DNA of 64,000 nucleotides from contig NZ_JACHVB010000025.1 of assembly GCF_014230085.1 (NCBI RefSeq), positions 1-64,000 on the forward strand, given 5' to 3'. Positions 42,045-51,198 of this stretch are shown one piece after another. The stretch's first letter is position 1. Every line of letters begins with the position of its first letter. The position numbers and the translations under genes are program-made. Under the pieces are notes generated by a model. That model searched no databases, was not told the origin of the DNA, and saw only the letters and a list, made by a program, of their open reading frames with translations. Origin of the DNA: Ruficoccus amylovorans (GTDB taxonomy: Bacteria; Verrucomicrobiota; Verrucomicrobiia; Opitutales; Cerasicoccaceae).

Positions 42045-43451
42045 TCAGTACGCCGAGGAGGGCGGGCGCAGGATCATATGCACCGTGCGCAGGATAATTT
42101 CGATGTCCATCCAGACCGACCACTCATTAATATACTCCAGGTCGTAGTGGACCCGCTGACGCAGCAGTTCCACGTCGGTGATCTCGCCCCGAAAGCCCTT
42201 ACACTGGGCCAGGCCGGTCAGGCCGGGCTTTACGAAATGGCGCTGCGGATAGATTTTCACGTCCTGGCTGAAGATCCGGTCGTGCTCGGGCAAGTGCGGG
42301 CGGGGGCCGACCACGCTCATTTCGCCCTTGAGCACATTAATGAACTGCGGCAACTCGTCCAGGCTCGTGCGGCGCATAAACTCCCCGAAGTGGAAAACCC
42401 GCGGGTCGTGCCGGGTCGCCTGCCTGGCCTCGTCTCCTTTGCGCCGCACGTGCATGGTGCGGAACTTGTACAGGACAAACTCCCGTCGGTTGTACCCCCG
42501 GCGGACTTGCTTGAAAAACACTGGTCCCGGTGACTCGCGGCGGTGGAAAAACCACACCAGCGGAATCATCACCGGCAGAACCAGAAAAACCACCGGCACC
42601 GCGATGGAAAGGTCGAGCAGACGCTTGATCATGCGGTTGAGCGGGCTTTCCAGCGGCTCTTCCCGCAGGGTGAAGAACGTGTGAGGGCCGTCCTTGACGC
42701 TGATCAGGGGGTAGTCGAAATATTCCGCCCAGGGGTTGAAAATCAGGATCTGGCAGCCCTCCTCCTCCGCTGCTTCGAGGATCTCCTTTACCCACTCCTT
42801 TGAGTGGCGGGTCTCCAGCAGGATGATCTGGTTGACCCCCTGCTCGCGGATCGTCTCCCGCAGCCGCGAGACATCTCCCAGCAAAGGGATATCTATCTGT
42901 TGCGGCTCCGTTTCGCCGTAGTTGAGCAGTCCGATCACCTCGATCCCGAGCGACTGCTTGCTGCGCAGCCAACCGGCGATGCGCGAGCACGAGGCCGTCG
43001 TCCCCACCACCAGACACGAGCGGGTGTTCTTCCCCCCCAGCACGTAGCGGGAGAGCCAGCCGGGCAGGAACATGTTCAGCGAAAACAGGATCAGGTACGC
43101 GCACACCAGGTACAAGCCGATGAACACACGGGAGATGGCCTTGTCCTTGGTCGCGAAGATGATCGCAAACAGAATCAGCACCAGAATGAAGATCTGGAGG
43201 TTTGTGACCTGAAAGACCCGCGCCCGGTCCTGCGCTGAGACCGACGGCCCCAGCAGGGTGTAGAAGTTGAAGAAAATCGCCCCGGCCGACACCAGGCCTG
43301 TCATATACAGGGGCCAGTTGATCAACTCATACTCCAGCCGCCCGGCGAACTCCACCCCGACCAGGGCCAGGACATAGAACAGCAGCGGCAACACCAGCAC
43401 GATAACACATCCGTGCAGGGCCAGGAGTCCTCTATAGCGACTGTCGAGCAT
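42045..43451 (-). CDS. Polyprenyl-phosphate hexose-1-phosphate transferase (WcaJ/WbaP type)
   Basis: This 468-residue enzyme should start a polysaccharide repeat by moving a sugar-1-phosphate onto undecaprenyl phosphate. The N-terminal half has four membrane helices and a Rossmann-like domain (NTRSCLVVGTTASCSRIAGW). A fifth hydrophobic segment leads into the catalytic domain: RGYNRREFVLYKFRTMH, RRTSLDELPQFINVLKGEMS and VVGPRPHLPEHD, with the family's key DELPQ. It is transcribed away from the rest of the locus, with a 292-bp divergent region between it and the GbsR-type regulator. The donor sugar cannot be told; UDP-Glc or UDP-Gal is typical. Confidence 0.93.
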   Translation of the reverse strand: MLDSRYRGLLALHGCVIVLVLPLLFYVLALVGVEFAGRLEYELINWPLYMTGLVSAGAIFFNFYTLLGPSVSAQDRARVFQVTNLQIFILVLILFAIIFATKDKAISRVFIGLYLVCAYLILFSLNMFLPGWLSRYVLGGKNTRSCLVVGTTASCSRIAGWLRSKQSLGIEVIGLLNYGETEPQQIDIPLLGDVSRLRETIREQGVNQIILLETRHSKEWVKEILEAAEEEGCQILIFNPWAEYFDYPLISVKDGPHTFFTLREEPLESPLNRMIKRLLDLSIAVPVVFLVLPVMIPLVWFFHRRESPGPVFFKQVRRGYNRREFVLYKFRTMHVRRKGDEARQATRHDPRVFHFGEFMRRTSLDELPQFINVLKGEMSVVGPRPHLPEHDRIFSQDVKIYPQRHFVKPGLTGLAQCKGFRGEITDVELLRQRVHYDLEYINEWSVWMDIEIILRTVHMILRPPSSAY

Positions 43452-43685
43452 AAGTCAGTATTCCTGCTTCTATCGGCAAATTCCGGGCGCTGTTTATCTG
43501 ATTCATCTCACAATACGTACGGATTTTCCCGTCCCCCTCGGCTCTGTCACGCTCCGGGGTGCTTGCTCCAGATTTCAAACACCCCTCCCGCCTGGCTGCA
43601 AATCTTTTCCCCGCTCCGGCTTTCACAACGAAACCCATTTGCCTCCAACGTTTTCAGGATTGCCAGCCGCAGGCATGCGCTTTAC

Positions 43686-43701
43686 TTCAAATATTATTGA
43701 A
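43686..43701. promoter_or_regulatory. Candidate operator dyad upstream of the polysaccharide regulator
   Basis: TTCAA, six bases, then TTGAA (43686-43701) is a short dyad in the AT-rich part of the region between the divergent sugar transferase and regulator genes. It lies 42 bp before the regulator start and could be an autoregulatory site for the GbsR/MarR-type protein. Evidence is only position and symmetry. Confidence 0.35.
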
Positions 43702-43743
43702 ATAAGGGTAAACCCCCTCCCCCTCCGACCGATGGAGACAACC

Positions 43744-44241
43744 ATGAGCACCGCCCCCGCAGACACGAGCCTCGGCCAGACCGAGCGGGAGATCATCGCG
43801 CTGATGGCAGGCGCGGTGCAGATGCTCGACCTGCCCAAGTCCCTGGGCGAAATCTACGGGCTGCTCTACGTCTGCGAGGAGCCCCTGTGTATGGACGACA
43901 TCATCAAGCGGCTCGGCATCAGCCTCGGCACCGCCAGCCAGGGGCTTAAGCAGTTGCGGGCCTTCCGCGCCGTACGCACGGTGGAAAAGCCCGGCCGCCG
44001 CTGCGACTACTACGAACCCGAAACCGAACTGCGCCGTCTCCTGGGGAACATCCTGCGCGAACAGCTCCAGCCCCGGCTCGACTCCGGTCAGGAAAAACTC
44101 CGCCAACTCAAGGATCGCCTGCGCGAGGAGCCCGACTCCGCCCGCCAGGCGCACCTTCGGCAGCGGGTGGACAAGCTATTCCGCTGGCACGCCAACGCCA
44201 GCCGCCTCCTGCCACTGCTCAGCACCCTGATGAAAACATGA
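43744..44241 (+). CDS. GbsR/MarR-family winged-helix regulator
   Basis: The 165-residue DNA-binding protein starts MSTAPADTSLGQTEREIIAL. The winged helix-turn-helix is GLLYVCEEPLCMDDIIKRLG, then ISLGTASQGLKQLRAFRAV, followed by a long C-terminal helix for dimerisation, as in GbsR. The start at 43744 has a good Shine-Dalgarno (GGAG, 6 nt away); the frame extends upstream without support. It is the first gene of the forward polysaccharide operon and overlaps the antiterminator gene by 4 bp, so it probably regulates this locus. Confidence 0.85.
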   Translation: MSTAPADTSLGQTEREIIALMAGAVQMLDLPKSLGEIYGLLYVCEEPLCMDDIIKRLGISLGTASQGLKQLRAFRAVRTVEKPGRRCDYYEPETELRRLLGNILREQLQPRLDSGQEKLRQLKDRLREEPDSARQAHLRQRVDKLFRWHANASRLLPLLSTLMKT

Positions 44242-44789
44242 CTTTCTCTGACCAAGCGGCGTGGTACTGCCTGAAGACCCAGCCCAAACGCGAGCGAGCC
44301 GCCGCGACGAGCCTGAGCGCGCTCGACGGGGTGAGCGTGCTCTTCCCCCAAGTGCGCTACCGGCGGCAGACTGCCCGGCGGGGACGCACGGTACTGGAAC
44401 CGCTTTTCCCGAACTACCTCTTCGCCCGCTTCCGCCCCCTGCACCAGATCAAGGCCGTGGGCTACGCCCGCGGAGTCGCCTATGTCGTGCGTCAGGGAAC
44501 AGACCTGATCCCCGTCCCGGCCTCCGTCGTCGAGGAGTTGGCCACCCTCGCCCCCGGCAACATCCTGGAGCTTCCCCTGCAGCCGGTCCAGGCCGGAGAA
44601 AACATCCGCATTATCGCGGGGATTTTCCAGGGCAACAGCGCCGATGTCGTCCGCCTGCTTCCGGGCTCCGAACGCGTGCGCGTGCTACTCGACATCCTCG
44701 GGCGCAGCCAGGAGATCGAACTTTCCCTCAACGAAGTGGAACGCCGCTACCGCCATCCGCTTGGTTCACAACCATCCGAAGGCTCCTGA
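44238..44789 (+). CDS. NusG/RfaH-family transcription antiterminator
   Basis: The 183-residue NusG paralogue resembles RfaH/UpxY-type factors of polysaccharide operons. The N-terminal NGN domain begins AWYCLKTQPKRERAAATSL and includes EPLFPNYLFARFRPL and RGVAYVVRQGTDLIPVP. The C-terminal KOW-type part has AGENIRIIAGIFQGNSADVV. Such proteins ride with RNA polymerase through long operons and suppress early termination. Its place at the head of a 17-kb run of overlapping glycosyltransferase genes fits that role exactly. Confidence 0.92.
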   Translation: MTFSDQAAWYCLKTQPKRERAAATSLSALDGVSVLFPQVRYRRQTARRGRTVLEPLFPNYLFARFRPLHQIKAVGYARGVAYVVRQGTDLIPVPASVVEELATLAPGNILELPLQPVQAGENIRIIAGIFQGNSADVVRLLPGSERVRVLLDILGRSQEIELSLNEVERRYRHPLGSQPSEGS

Positions 44790-44884
44790 CCTTCTGAAAA
44801 ACTCCCTTCAACCCGCATCCACGATTGGCTTTACCATCCGGTATCCGGCCAAGGGCGGCAGCGTGCCGACAGCTATTCACGCCC

Positions 44885-44915
44885 CGCGCCCATCATCGAA
44901 GCCGAAAGCATCTTT
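44885..44915 (+). pseudogene. Fragment matching the 5' end of wzt
   Basis: CCCGCGCCCATCATCGAAG at the start of this stretch is identical to the beginning of wzt at 46057, and about 24 of 26 bases match overall. Read in that frame it gives PAPIIEAESIFEK against [12 protein letters not shown] in wzt, then stops. It lies directly in front of the first copy of the intergenic repeat, so it looks like debris from a duplication or deletion. Confidence 0.6.
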
Positions 44916-44920
44916 GAGAA

Positions 44921-45030
44921 ATTCATAAATTTATTAATTCAGGATTCACATACGCGAAATCAATAAATTCCCCAATCGCTCCCCACCGTTCCACAATCTA
45001 CGAATCTCTAAAAATTCCGAATCTACGAAT
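44921..45030. repeat. Intergenic direct repeat, copy 1 (before wzm)
   Basis: AT-rich unit of about 110 bp that matches 45936-46041 in the same direction. Shared blocks are ATTCATAAATTTAT, AATTCAGGATTC, CCAATCGC and CTACGAATCTCTAAAAATTC followed by CGAATCTACGA. The last blocks contain iterated GAATCTACGA units. Together the two copies flank wzm. Confidence 0.85.
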
Positions 45031-45064
45031 TCCCCCACCAGTATCGCCCCCTGACAACCCGGCC

Positions 45065-45934
45065 ATGAGCGAACTTTCCACCGACAAAACGCTGCCCGTC
45101 ATCACCGTCATCCAACCCGCCCAGGGCTGGCTGCGTATCGACTGGCGAGAAATCTGGAACTACCGCGACCTGCTCCTGCTGCTGGTGCGGCGGGACTTCG
45201 TCTCCCGGTACAAGCAGAGCCTGCTCGGACCGCTGTGGTTCGTACTCCAGCCGCTGGTCATGACGGTCGTCTTCACCGTCATTTTCGGGCGCATCGCGCA
45301 GATTCCCTCCGACGGCGTGCCCCACACCCTGTTTTATCTCTGTGGACTTCTGGGCTGGAACTACTTCGCCCAGATTCTCAACGGCACCAGCACGACCTTC
45401 ACCTCCAACGCGCACATTTTCCAAAAAATATACTTCCCGCGTCTGGTGGTGCCGTTTTCGGTCGCCGCGTCGTCCATCTTTACCTTTATCATCCAGCTCG
45501 GGCTGTTCCTGCTCGTTTACGCCGGTTTCAAGTTCTTCTCCGACGCGGGCGCGAACTTCGGCATGACCTGGCGGGTCGTCTTCGTGCCGCTGCTGCTGGT
45601 GCACTCGGGCATCCTCGCGCTCGGAGTCGGGCTGTGGATGAGCGCCCTCACCGCCAAGTACCGCGATCTCTCCCACCTCAACCAGTTCATCATCCAGATC
45701 TGGCTCTACCTGACGATTATCATCCCCGTCTCCAGCGTCCCGGCCAAGTACCTGTGGTTCGTCCTGCTCAACCCGATGACCCCGATCATCGAAGCCTACA
45801 AGATAGCCTTCCTGGGCAAGGGCACCGTCGAACCTCTTTTCTACCTGTGCTCCATCGTCATCAGCCTCGGGGTCTTCTTCACCGGAACTCTCGCTTTCCA
45901 GCGTACCGGACGCACCTTCGCCGACACGGTGTAA
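45065..45934 (+). CDS. wzm: Polysaccharide ABC exporter, permease (Wzm/TagG type)
   Basis: The 289-residue ABC-2-type membrane protein exports lipid-linked polysaccharide with the ATPase encoded next. It begins with a cytoplasmic segment containing LLLLLVRRDFVSRYKQSLLG, then PLWFVLQPLVMTVVFTVIFG, the canonical Wzm entry. Six membrane helices follow (including YLCGLLGWNYFAQILNGTST and FTFIIQLGLFLLVYAGF). The C-terminal LLNPMTPIIEAYKIAFLGKG is diagnostic. It lies between the two copies of the intergenic repeat. Confidence 0.95.
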   Translation: MSELSTDKTLPVITVIQPAQGWLRIDWREIWNYRDLLLLLVRRDFVSRYKQSLLGPLWFVLQPLVMTVVFTVIFGRIAQIPSDGVPHTLFYLCGLLGWNYFAQILNGTSTTFTSNAHIFQKIYFPRLVVPFSVAASSIFTFIIQLGLFLLVYAGFKFFSDAGANFGMTWRVVFVPLLLVHSGILALGVGLWMSALTAKYRDLSHLNQFIIQIWLYLTIIIPVSSVPAKYLWFVLLNPMTPIIEAYKIAFLGKGTVEPLFYLCSIVISLGVFFTGTLAFQRTGRTFADTV

Positions 45935-45935
45935 G

Positions 45936-46041
45936 ATTCATAAATTTATAAATTCAGGATTCGTAGATTCAACATCAACATACTCCCAATCGCCGCCCCC
46001 TTCCCCAACCTACGAATCTCTAAAAATTCCGAATCTACGAT
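45936..46041. repeat. Intergenic direct repeat, copy 2 (before wzt)
   Basis: Second copy of the AT-rich unit at 44921-45030, starting 2 bp after the wzm stop and ending 12 bp before wzt. The second half is nearly identical to copy 1 (CTACGAATCTCTAAAAATTC and CGAATCTACGA); the first half has drifted. ATTCGTAGATTC at 45957 can pair with GAATCTACGA at 46031, giving this copy a long hairpin. Confidence 0.85.
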
Positions 46042-46053
46042 TTTTTTAAAAAA

Positions 46054-47367
46054 ATGCCCGCGCCCATCATCGAAGTCGAACGCCTCTCCAAGCTCTACCG
46101 TCTCGGCACGGTCGGGGCCGGCACCCTGCGCGAATCCCTCCAGCACTGGTGGGCCAGCCGCGTGCGCCGACGCGAGAGCGGCGACTGGCAAGCCAACTCC
46201 AAACTGAAAATCCCCGCCGGGCGCGCCGGTCCTCGCCCAAACACCATGTGGGCGCTGCGGGAGACCTCCTTCAGCGTCAACGAAGGCGAGACCCTCGGCA
46301 TCATCGGTCGCAATGGCGCGGGCAAGTCCACCCTGCTCAAACTCCTCTCCCGCATCACCGAGCCGACCACCGGCCGCGCCGTCATCCGGGGCCGCGTCTC
46401 CTCGCTGCTCGAAGTCGGCACCGGCTTCCACCCCGAGCTGACCGGACGCGAGAACATTTTCCTCAACGGCACTATTCTGGGTATGCGCCGCGGCGAGATC
46501 CGCGACAAGCTCGACGACATCATCGAGTTTTCCGAGATCGGGGCCTTTGTCGATACCCCGGTCAAGCGCTACTCCAGCGGCATGACCGTGCGCCTGGCCT
46601 TCGCCGTGGCCGCGCACCTGGAGCCCGATGTGCTCATCGTGGACGAGGTGCTCGCCGTCGGCGACGCCGCCTACCAGAAAAAGTGCATCGACAAGATGCG
46701 CGAAGTCGCCCGGCAGGGTCGCACGGTACTCTTCGTCAGCCACCAGCTCTCCACCCTGGCCAACCTCTGCGACCGCTCCATCCTTCTCCACGACGGCCAG
46801 CTCTGCGCCGACGGCCCTTCCCGCGAGGTCATTAATCAGTACCTCAACACCAGTTCCAAGCACTCCAGTCATCGCCTCTGGGAGACGCCCGAAGACGCGC
46901 CCGGCGACGACATCGCCCGCCTGCACGCGGTCACGGTTTTCTGCGACGGCATGCCCACCGACAACATCGAAATCGACCGCGACATTGTAGTGGAAATCCA
47001 ATACTGGTGCCTCAGAGACGGAGCCCGCCTCAACCCCGCCTTCATCCTCGTGGATAAAATCGGCACGCCCGTCTTTTCCTCTCCCAACCTGCCTTCCGCC
47101 CGCCTTGGCGACGACGAATGGGGTTACCGTCCCCACCCCGCCGGGCTCTACCTCAGCCGTATTACCATCCCCGCCAATTTCCTCAGTGACGGTCTCTACC
47201 GCGCCCACATCGCCATACAGACCGACGCCTCCCAGCTCAACGTCTGGGAGGAAAACGCGCTCACCCTCATGGTCCACGACACCGGCGCCATGCGCGGCGA
47301 ATACCATAACGCCTGGATGGGCCTGATCCGCACCCGCTTCGCCTGGGAGACCGACAAGGTCGAATAG
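46054..47367 (+). CDS. wzt: Polysaccharide ABC exporter, ATPase with C-terminal sugar-binding domain (Wzt type)
   Basis: The 437-residue ATPase powers the Wzm channel. Walker A is [16 protein letters not shown], the signature [20 protein letters not shown], Walker [20 protein letters not shown], and the His switch [15 protein letters not shown]. The ATPase part ends near residue 250. The extra 180 residues form a Wzt C-terminal domain, which in E. coli O8/O9a recognises the modified chain end. This predicts a capped polysaccharide, and candidate capping enzymes (a methyltransferase and an acetyltransferase) lie downstream. Confidence 0.95.
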   Translation: MPAPIIEVERLSKLYRLGTVGAGTLRESLQHWWASRVRRRESGDWQANSKLKIPAGRAGPRPNTMWALRETSFSVNEGETLGIIGRNGAGKSTLLKLLSRITEPTTGRAVIRGRVSSLLEVGTGFHPELTGRENIFLNGTILGMRRGEIRDKLDDIIEFSEIGAFVDTPVKRYSSGMTVRLAFAVAAHLEPDVLIVDEVLAVGDAAYQKKCIDKMREVARQGRTVLFVSHQLSTLANLCDRSILLHDGQLCADGPSREVINQYLNTSSKHSSHRLWETPEDAPGDDIARLHAVTVFCDGMPTDNIEIDRDIVVEIQYWCLRDGARLNPAFILVDKIGTPVFSSPNLPSARLGDDEWGYRPHPAGLYLSRITIPANFLSDGLYRAHIAIQTDASQLNVWEENALTLMVHDTGAMRGEYHNAWMGLIRTRFAWETDKVE

Positions 47368-47401
47368 TAAAAGTCCCAGGACTGCCCGCACCTGTACCCT
47401 C

Positions 47402-48070
47402 ATGGAAAACTACTTTAAAAGTCCCTTTAAAGGCGAACAACTCGCCAGCCAGGTAACAAACCCCAACATCCAGGTTGGCCGGTACAGCTACTACTCCGGC
47501 TATTACCACGGCCATTCGTTCGACGACTGTGCCCGCTACCTGCTTCCGGATCGCGACGATGTGGACCGTTTGATCATCGGCAGCTTTTGTTCCATCGGCT
47601 CCGGCGCGTCTTTCATCATGGCCGGGAACCAAGGCCACCGCTATGACTGGGTTTCATCGTTTCCTTTCTTCTATATGGATGATGAACCTGCGTTTGCAGG
47701 AGCATCCGATGCCTTTCAAAAAACCGGTGACACCGTTATCGGCAGCGATGTCTGGATCGGCTCCGAAGCGATGGTCATGCCCGGTATCAAGGTCGGTCAT
47801 GGGGCCGTGATCGGAAGCCGTGCATTGGTCACGAAAGACGTGGAGCCTTACACCATCATCGGCGGAAACCCTGCCAAAGTGATCAAGAAGCGTTTCCCCG
47901 AAAATCAGATTGCGATGCTCTTGGAACTGGAATGGTGGAACTGGCCGATAGAAAAGATCAAGGAAGCCATGCCCCTCCTGTGTTCAAACGACATTGACGG
48001 TCTCCACCGCTACTGGCAAACGACGCTGTCCAACGGCACAAACACGAACCGCGCAGACGCCAAAGAATGA
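47402..48070 (+). CDS. catB: CatB-type (xenobiotic) acetyltransferase
   Basis: This is a 222-residue left-handed beta-helix acetyltransferase. It starts [18 protein letters not shown] and includes [20 protein letters not shown] and [20 protein letters not shown]. The latter has the catalytic His of the xenobiotic acetyltransferase (CatB/Vat) family, and [12 protein letters not shown] follows the helix. CatB enzymes acetylate chloramphenicol, and the match to that subgroup is unusually close for a gene in a sugar locus. Its codon choice looks less GC-biased than its neighbours, suggesting later arrival. In this place it may instead acetylate a sugar. It overlaps the next glycosyltransferase by 4 bp. 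Confidence 0.88.
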   Translation: MENYFKSPFKGEQLASQVTNPNIQVGRYSYYSGYYHGHSFDDCARYLLPDRDDVDRLIIGSFCSIGSGASFIMAGNQGHRYDWVSSFPFFYMDDEPAFAGASDAFQKTGDTVIGSDVWIGSEAMVMPGIKVGHGAVIGSRALVTKDVEPYTIIGGNPAKVIKKRFPENQIAMLLELEWWNWPIEKIKEAMPLLCSNDIDGLHRYWQTTLSNGTNTNRADAKE

Positions 48071-49425
48071 CCAGCACCCCTCACGGCATCCACCCGGTCT
48101 TCGCCATCCCCGAATGGCTCCCCCATCTGGGCGGACTGGCGACTTTTTACGCGCACCTGGCCCGTTGCCGCAGCCAGCTCGGACTGCCCACAACAATCCT
48201 GACCACCCAGCGCAAACCGGAGAACCCCGGCTGGCCGGGCCTGGAAGTCGTCTGTGTCGAAGGGGACAAAAACCGCCGTTTCGTGCAGCTCAGCCAGGCC
48301 CTGCCCGAAGACTGGAAACTGGCCGCCCTCTCGCTGGCCACCGGCGCAGCCATGCGCGCCTGGCTGCGCGAACACGCGCCCAACTGCGCGGTCGTCTTCG
48401 CGGCGGAGTTTCTCGGCTACGCCTCCGCGCTCTGCGAAACGGGCCTCCCGCCTCTCGTGGTGACCGCCCACGGCTCGCTCGGGCAGATCGCCGCCCGTTC
48501 GCCCGCCGACGCGGGCGCGCCAGACCTGCCACTGGTGCGCATGCTCGAATCCGATGCCCTCCTGCGCGCCCACCTCGCCCACGCCTACAGCCCCGCCAAC
48601 TCCCGCGAATGGACCGCCACCCTCGGCCATGACATCCCCTGCATAGACCCGCCCTTTGCGCTGTCACAACTTTTGGATACACCAAAAAGCGCCAACCAGC
48701 CGCTGACCGGCGTTGTCCTCGGACGACTCCAGGACTGGAAAGGCGCGCAGACACTGGCCGACGCCCTCGCCCGGCTCGGGCCGGACTTCCCCCTGCGCAT
48801 CGACTGGCTCGGCGCGGACACCCGAACCGCTCCGGGTGGCACCTCCATGTCCGAGTGGCTACAAAAGGAGCACCCCACCATCTGGGGTAAAACTTTCTGC
48901 TGGCACGGCCCCGCCCCCCGCGAGGAGGCTCTCCGCCGGCAGGCCCGGGCGGACTTCGCGCTCGTTCCCTCACGCTGGGACACGCTCAACTTCACCGTGT
49001 TGGAGGCCATGGACGCGGGCGTGCCCGTCCTCGTCTCCAGCGGTACAGGCGCTTCATATTTAATCGAGGAAAACATCAATGGCCGCGTCTTCCCCGCCGA
49101 CGACCCCGAAGCCCTCGCCACCGTCCTACGCGAAGTCACTACCCACCCCGAGACGCTCCCGGCACTGGGCGAACGCGCCCGCACTTTCTTGCGCGAACGC
49201 TTCACTCCGAGCGGTTGTGTTGAGCGCTACGAGGAACTTGCCCGCCGGGCGCAAGCCGCCGCCCAAAAGCAAACCCTCCCGGCGGAAGGAGCCGCCAACG
49301 CCCTCCAGATGCTGACCGAAGCTCTCACCCAGACCGACGCCCTCCCCCGCCGCAGCGGACGCGAGCTGGCCCGTGCCTTGAGCCAGAAAGCCGGGGAGCG
49401 CCTCGGCATCCGCCGCAAGCCATGA
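48067..49425 (+). CDS. Glycosyltransferase, GT-B fold (GT4-like)
   Basis: This is a 452-residue glycosyltransferase of the GT4 type. The N-terminal domain starts [20 protein letters not shown]. The donor-binding domain has [40 protein letters not shown] and then [20 protein letters not shown], the E-x7-E-like region of GT4. A C-terminal Ala/Gln-rich helix follows. It overlaps both neighbours by 4 bp. Donor and acceptor are unknown. Confidence 0.88.
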   Translation: MTSTPHGIHPVFAIPEWLPHLGGLATFYAHLARCRSQLGLPTTILTTQRKPENPGWPGLEVVCVEGDKNRRFVQLSQALPEDWKLAALSLATGAAMRAWLREHAPNCAVVFAAEFLGYASALCETGLPPLVVTAHGSLGQIAARSPADAGAPDLPLVRMLESDALLRAHLAHAYSPANSREWTATLGHDIPCIDPPFALSQLLDTPKSANQPLTGVVLGRLQDWKGAQTLADALARLGPDFPLRIDWLGADTRTAPGGTSMSEWLQKEHPTIWGKTFCWHGPAPREEALRRQARADFALVPSRWDTLNFTVLEAMDAGVPVLVSSGTGASYLIEENINGRVFPADDPEALATVLREVTTHPETLPALGERARTFLRERFTPSGCVERYEELARRAQAAAQKQTLPAEGAANALQMLTEALTQTDALPRRSGRELARALSQKAGERLGIRRKP

Positions 49426-50381
49426 GTGCCGACCCGACCCTGCAAGTTTCCGTGCTACTCCCGGTTTACAACGCCGGGCGCTACCTGCCCGAGGCACTGG
49501 AGAGCATTCTCGCGCAGGAGAACATTTGCTTTGAATGCGTCGCTGTCGACGACGGCTCGACCGATGACACCGCCGACATTTTGAATGACTTCGCGCGGCG
49601 CGACGCCCGCCTGCGCGTGCTCAGCCGTCCCAACACCGGCATCGTCGGCGCGCTCAACGACGGACTCGCACTCTGCCGCGCCCCCTACATCGCCCGTATG
49701 GACGCCGACGACATCGCACGCCCCGCCCGGCTCGCCCGCCAGGCCGCCTACCTCGACACGCACGCGGACTGCGTCGGCGTCGGCTCGTGGGTCGATTACC
49801 TCGACCCCGAGGGCGAGCACATCTGGACTTGGAAAATGAGCGCCAACCCCGCACAAATCGAACACGATCTGCTCGAAGGCGGCATCGGTGGCCTCGTCCA
49901 CCCCGCCATGATGCTCCGGGCCGACGCCATCCGTGCCGTCGGCGGCTACCAGGCCGAGTGCAAGGACATCGAGGACTACGACCTCTTCCTGCGCCTGCTT
50001 GAGCAGGGACATTTTTCCGTCCTGCCCGAGCCGCTGCTGGGCTACCGCCAGCACCCCGCCAGCATCAACGCAACCAGCAACCGCGGCGCCCGCACCGCCA
50101 TCGCCAACCGGCTCATGGCCGAGGCCCGCCAGCAACGCGGCCTTCCCGAAAAAGTCCTCACTCCGACCCCGGCCACACCCGAATCCAGCCAGTTGGAGTG
50201 GATCGACCTCGCCCTGCTCGATGGCAACTGGCGCAGCGCCCGCAAGACTACGTGCCGTCTTTTCAGAAGCGTCCCGCTCAAGACCGCCCCCTGGCAGGCC
50301 CTCGGCAAACTCATTCAGGCCGCGCTGGGCAAACTCCGCATCCGCGCCGGACGCATCCGCCAGTTCGTATCCATCTTTTGA
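49422..50381 (+). CDS. Glycosyltransferase family 2 (GT-A)
   Basis: The 319-residue enzyme has a GT2 domain starting QVSVLLPVYNAGRYLPEALE. The nucleotide-binding region is CVAVDDGSTDDTADILNDFA, the DxD metal motif is in ARMDADDIARPARL, and the acceptor region has DIEDYDLFLRLLEQG (ED-Y). The C-terminal 60 residues are helical and basic. It overlaps the preceding gene by 4 bp. Confidence 0.93.
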   Translation: MSADPTLQVSVLLPVYNAGRYLPEALESILAQENICFECVAVDDGSTDDTADILNDFARRDARLRVLSRPNTGIVGALNDGLALCRAPYIARMDADDIARPARLARQAAYLDTHADCVGVGSWVDYLDPEGEHIWTWKMSANPAQIEHDLLEGGIGGLVHPAMMLRADAIRAVGGYQAECKDIEDYDLFLRLLEQGHFSVLPEPLLGYRQHPASINATSNRGARTAIANRLMAEARQQRGLPEKVLTPTPATPESSQLEWIDLALLDGNWRSARKTTCRLFRSVPLKTAPWQALGKLIQAALGKLRIRAGRIRQFVSIF

Positions 50382-50421
50382 ATACATTTTTCACGAACCA
50401 TTTCCCCCGCTCACAACTGGC

Positions 50422-51198
50422 ATGACCACCACGGACAAAACCGTCACCATTCTCGGGCTTACCTTCTACACCGACACACTGGAAGCCGTGGTGGAAGCGA
50501 CCGCCCGCGACGGCGGGCTCCTCGTCGCTCCCGCCGGACCCAATCTGGGAGACATCCCCACGATGCCGGAGTACTACGACGCCCTGGCCAACAGCGACTA
50601 CTGCCTCACCGACAGCGGGTTGCTCGTCCTGCTCTGGAACCTGACCCACCGCCCCCGCATTCCCAAGATTTCCGGCTACCTGTTTTTCCGCGAACTGATC
50701 AAACACCCCGTCCTGCGCGAACCGGGCGCGACCTTCTGGATCATGCCCAGTGAAAAGGAAATGCGCATCAACCTGGCTTGGCTGAGCGACGTACAGGGCA
50801 TTCCCGCTCGCGAGGAGGATTGCTACCTCGCCCCGCTCTATCCCGGCTCCGGCGAAGTCCGCGACGACAAACTCGCCGCTCTGCTCGAAGAGCGCCGCCC
50901 GCGTTTTGTTTTTAACAACATCGGTGGTGGCACCCAGGAACGCCTCGGCCACACGCTGCTCCAACAGCTCAGCTACCGCCCGGCCATTATCTGCACGGGC
51001 GCGGCCATCGCGTTTTTCACCGGGCAGCAGGCCAATATCCCGCGTTGGGTGGACAAACTCTATCTCGGCTGGCTGGCCCGCATCCTCTCGGACCCGCGCC
51101 GCTACTTCCCCCGCTATTGGCGCGCCCTGCGTCTCGTCCCGCTGTTCCTGCGCTACGGGGCCAAGCGCCCGGCCATCTGCACCACCACTCAGTCATGA
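50422..51198 (+). CDS. WecG/TagA/CpsF-family glycosyltransferase
   Basis: The 258-residue GT26-type enzyme adds a ManNAc-like or similar sugar to a lipid-linked acceptor in related systems. It starts (ATG 50422) TTTDKTVTILGLTFYTDTLE and has APAGPNLGDIPTMPEYYDAL, CLTDSGLLVLLW and RPRFVFNNIGGGTQERLGHT. The pattern fits the family but is divergent: the usual TPN/LPDG motif reads as GPN and TDSG. The long upstream extension of its frame is a shadow in the previous GT2 gene. It overlaps the next gene by 4 bp. Confidence 0.78.
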   Translation: MTTTDKTVTILGLTFYTDTLEAVVEATARDGGLLVAPAGPNLGDIPTMPEYYDALANSDYCLTDSGLLVLLWNLTHRPRIPKISGYLFFRELIKHPVLREPGATFWIMPSEKEMRINLAWLSDVQGIPAREEDCYLAPLYPGSGEVRDDKLAALLEERRPRFVFNNIGGGTQERLGHTLLQQLSYRPAIICTGAAIAFFTGQQANIPRWVDKLYLGWLARILSDPRRYFPRYWRALRLVPLFLRYGAKRPAICTTTQS

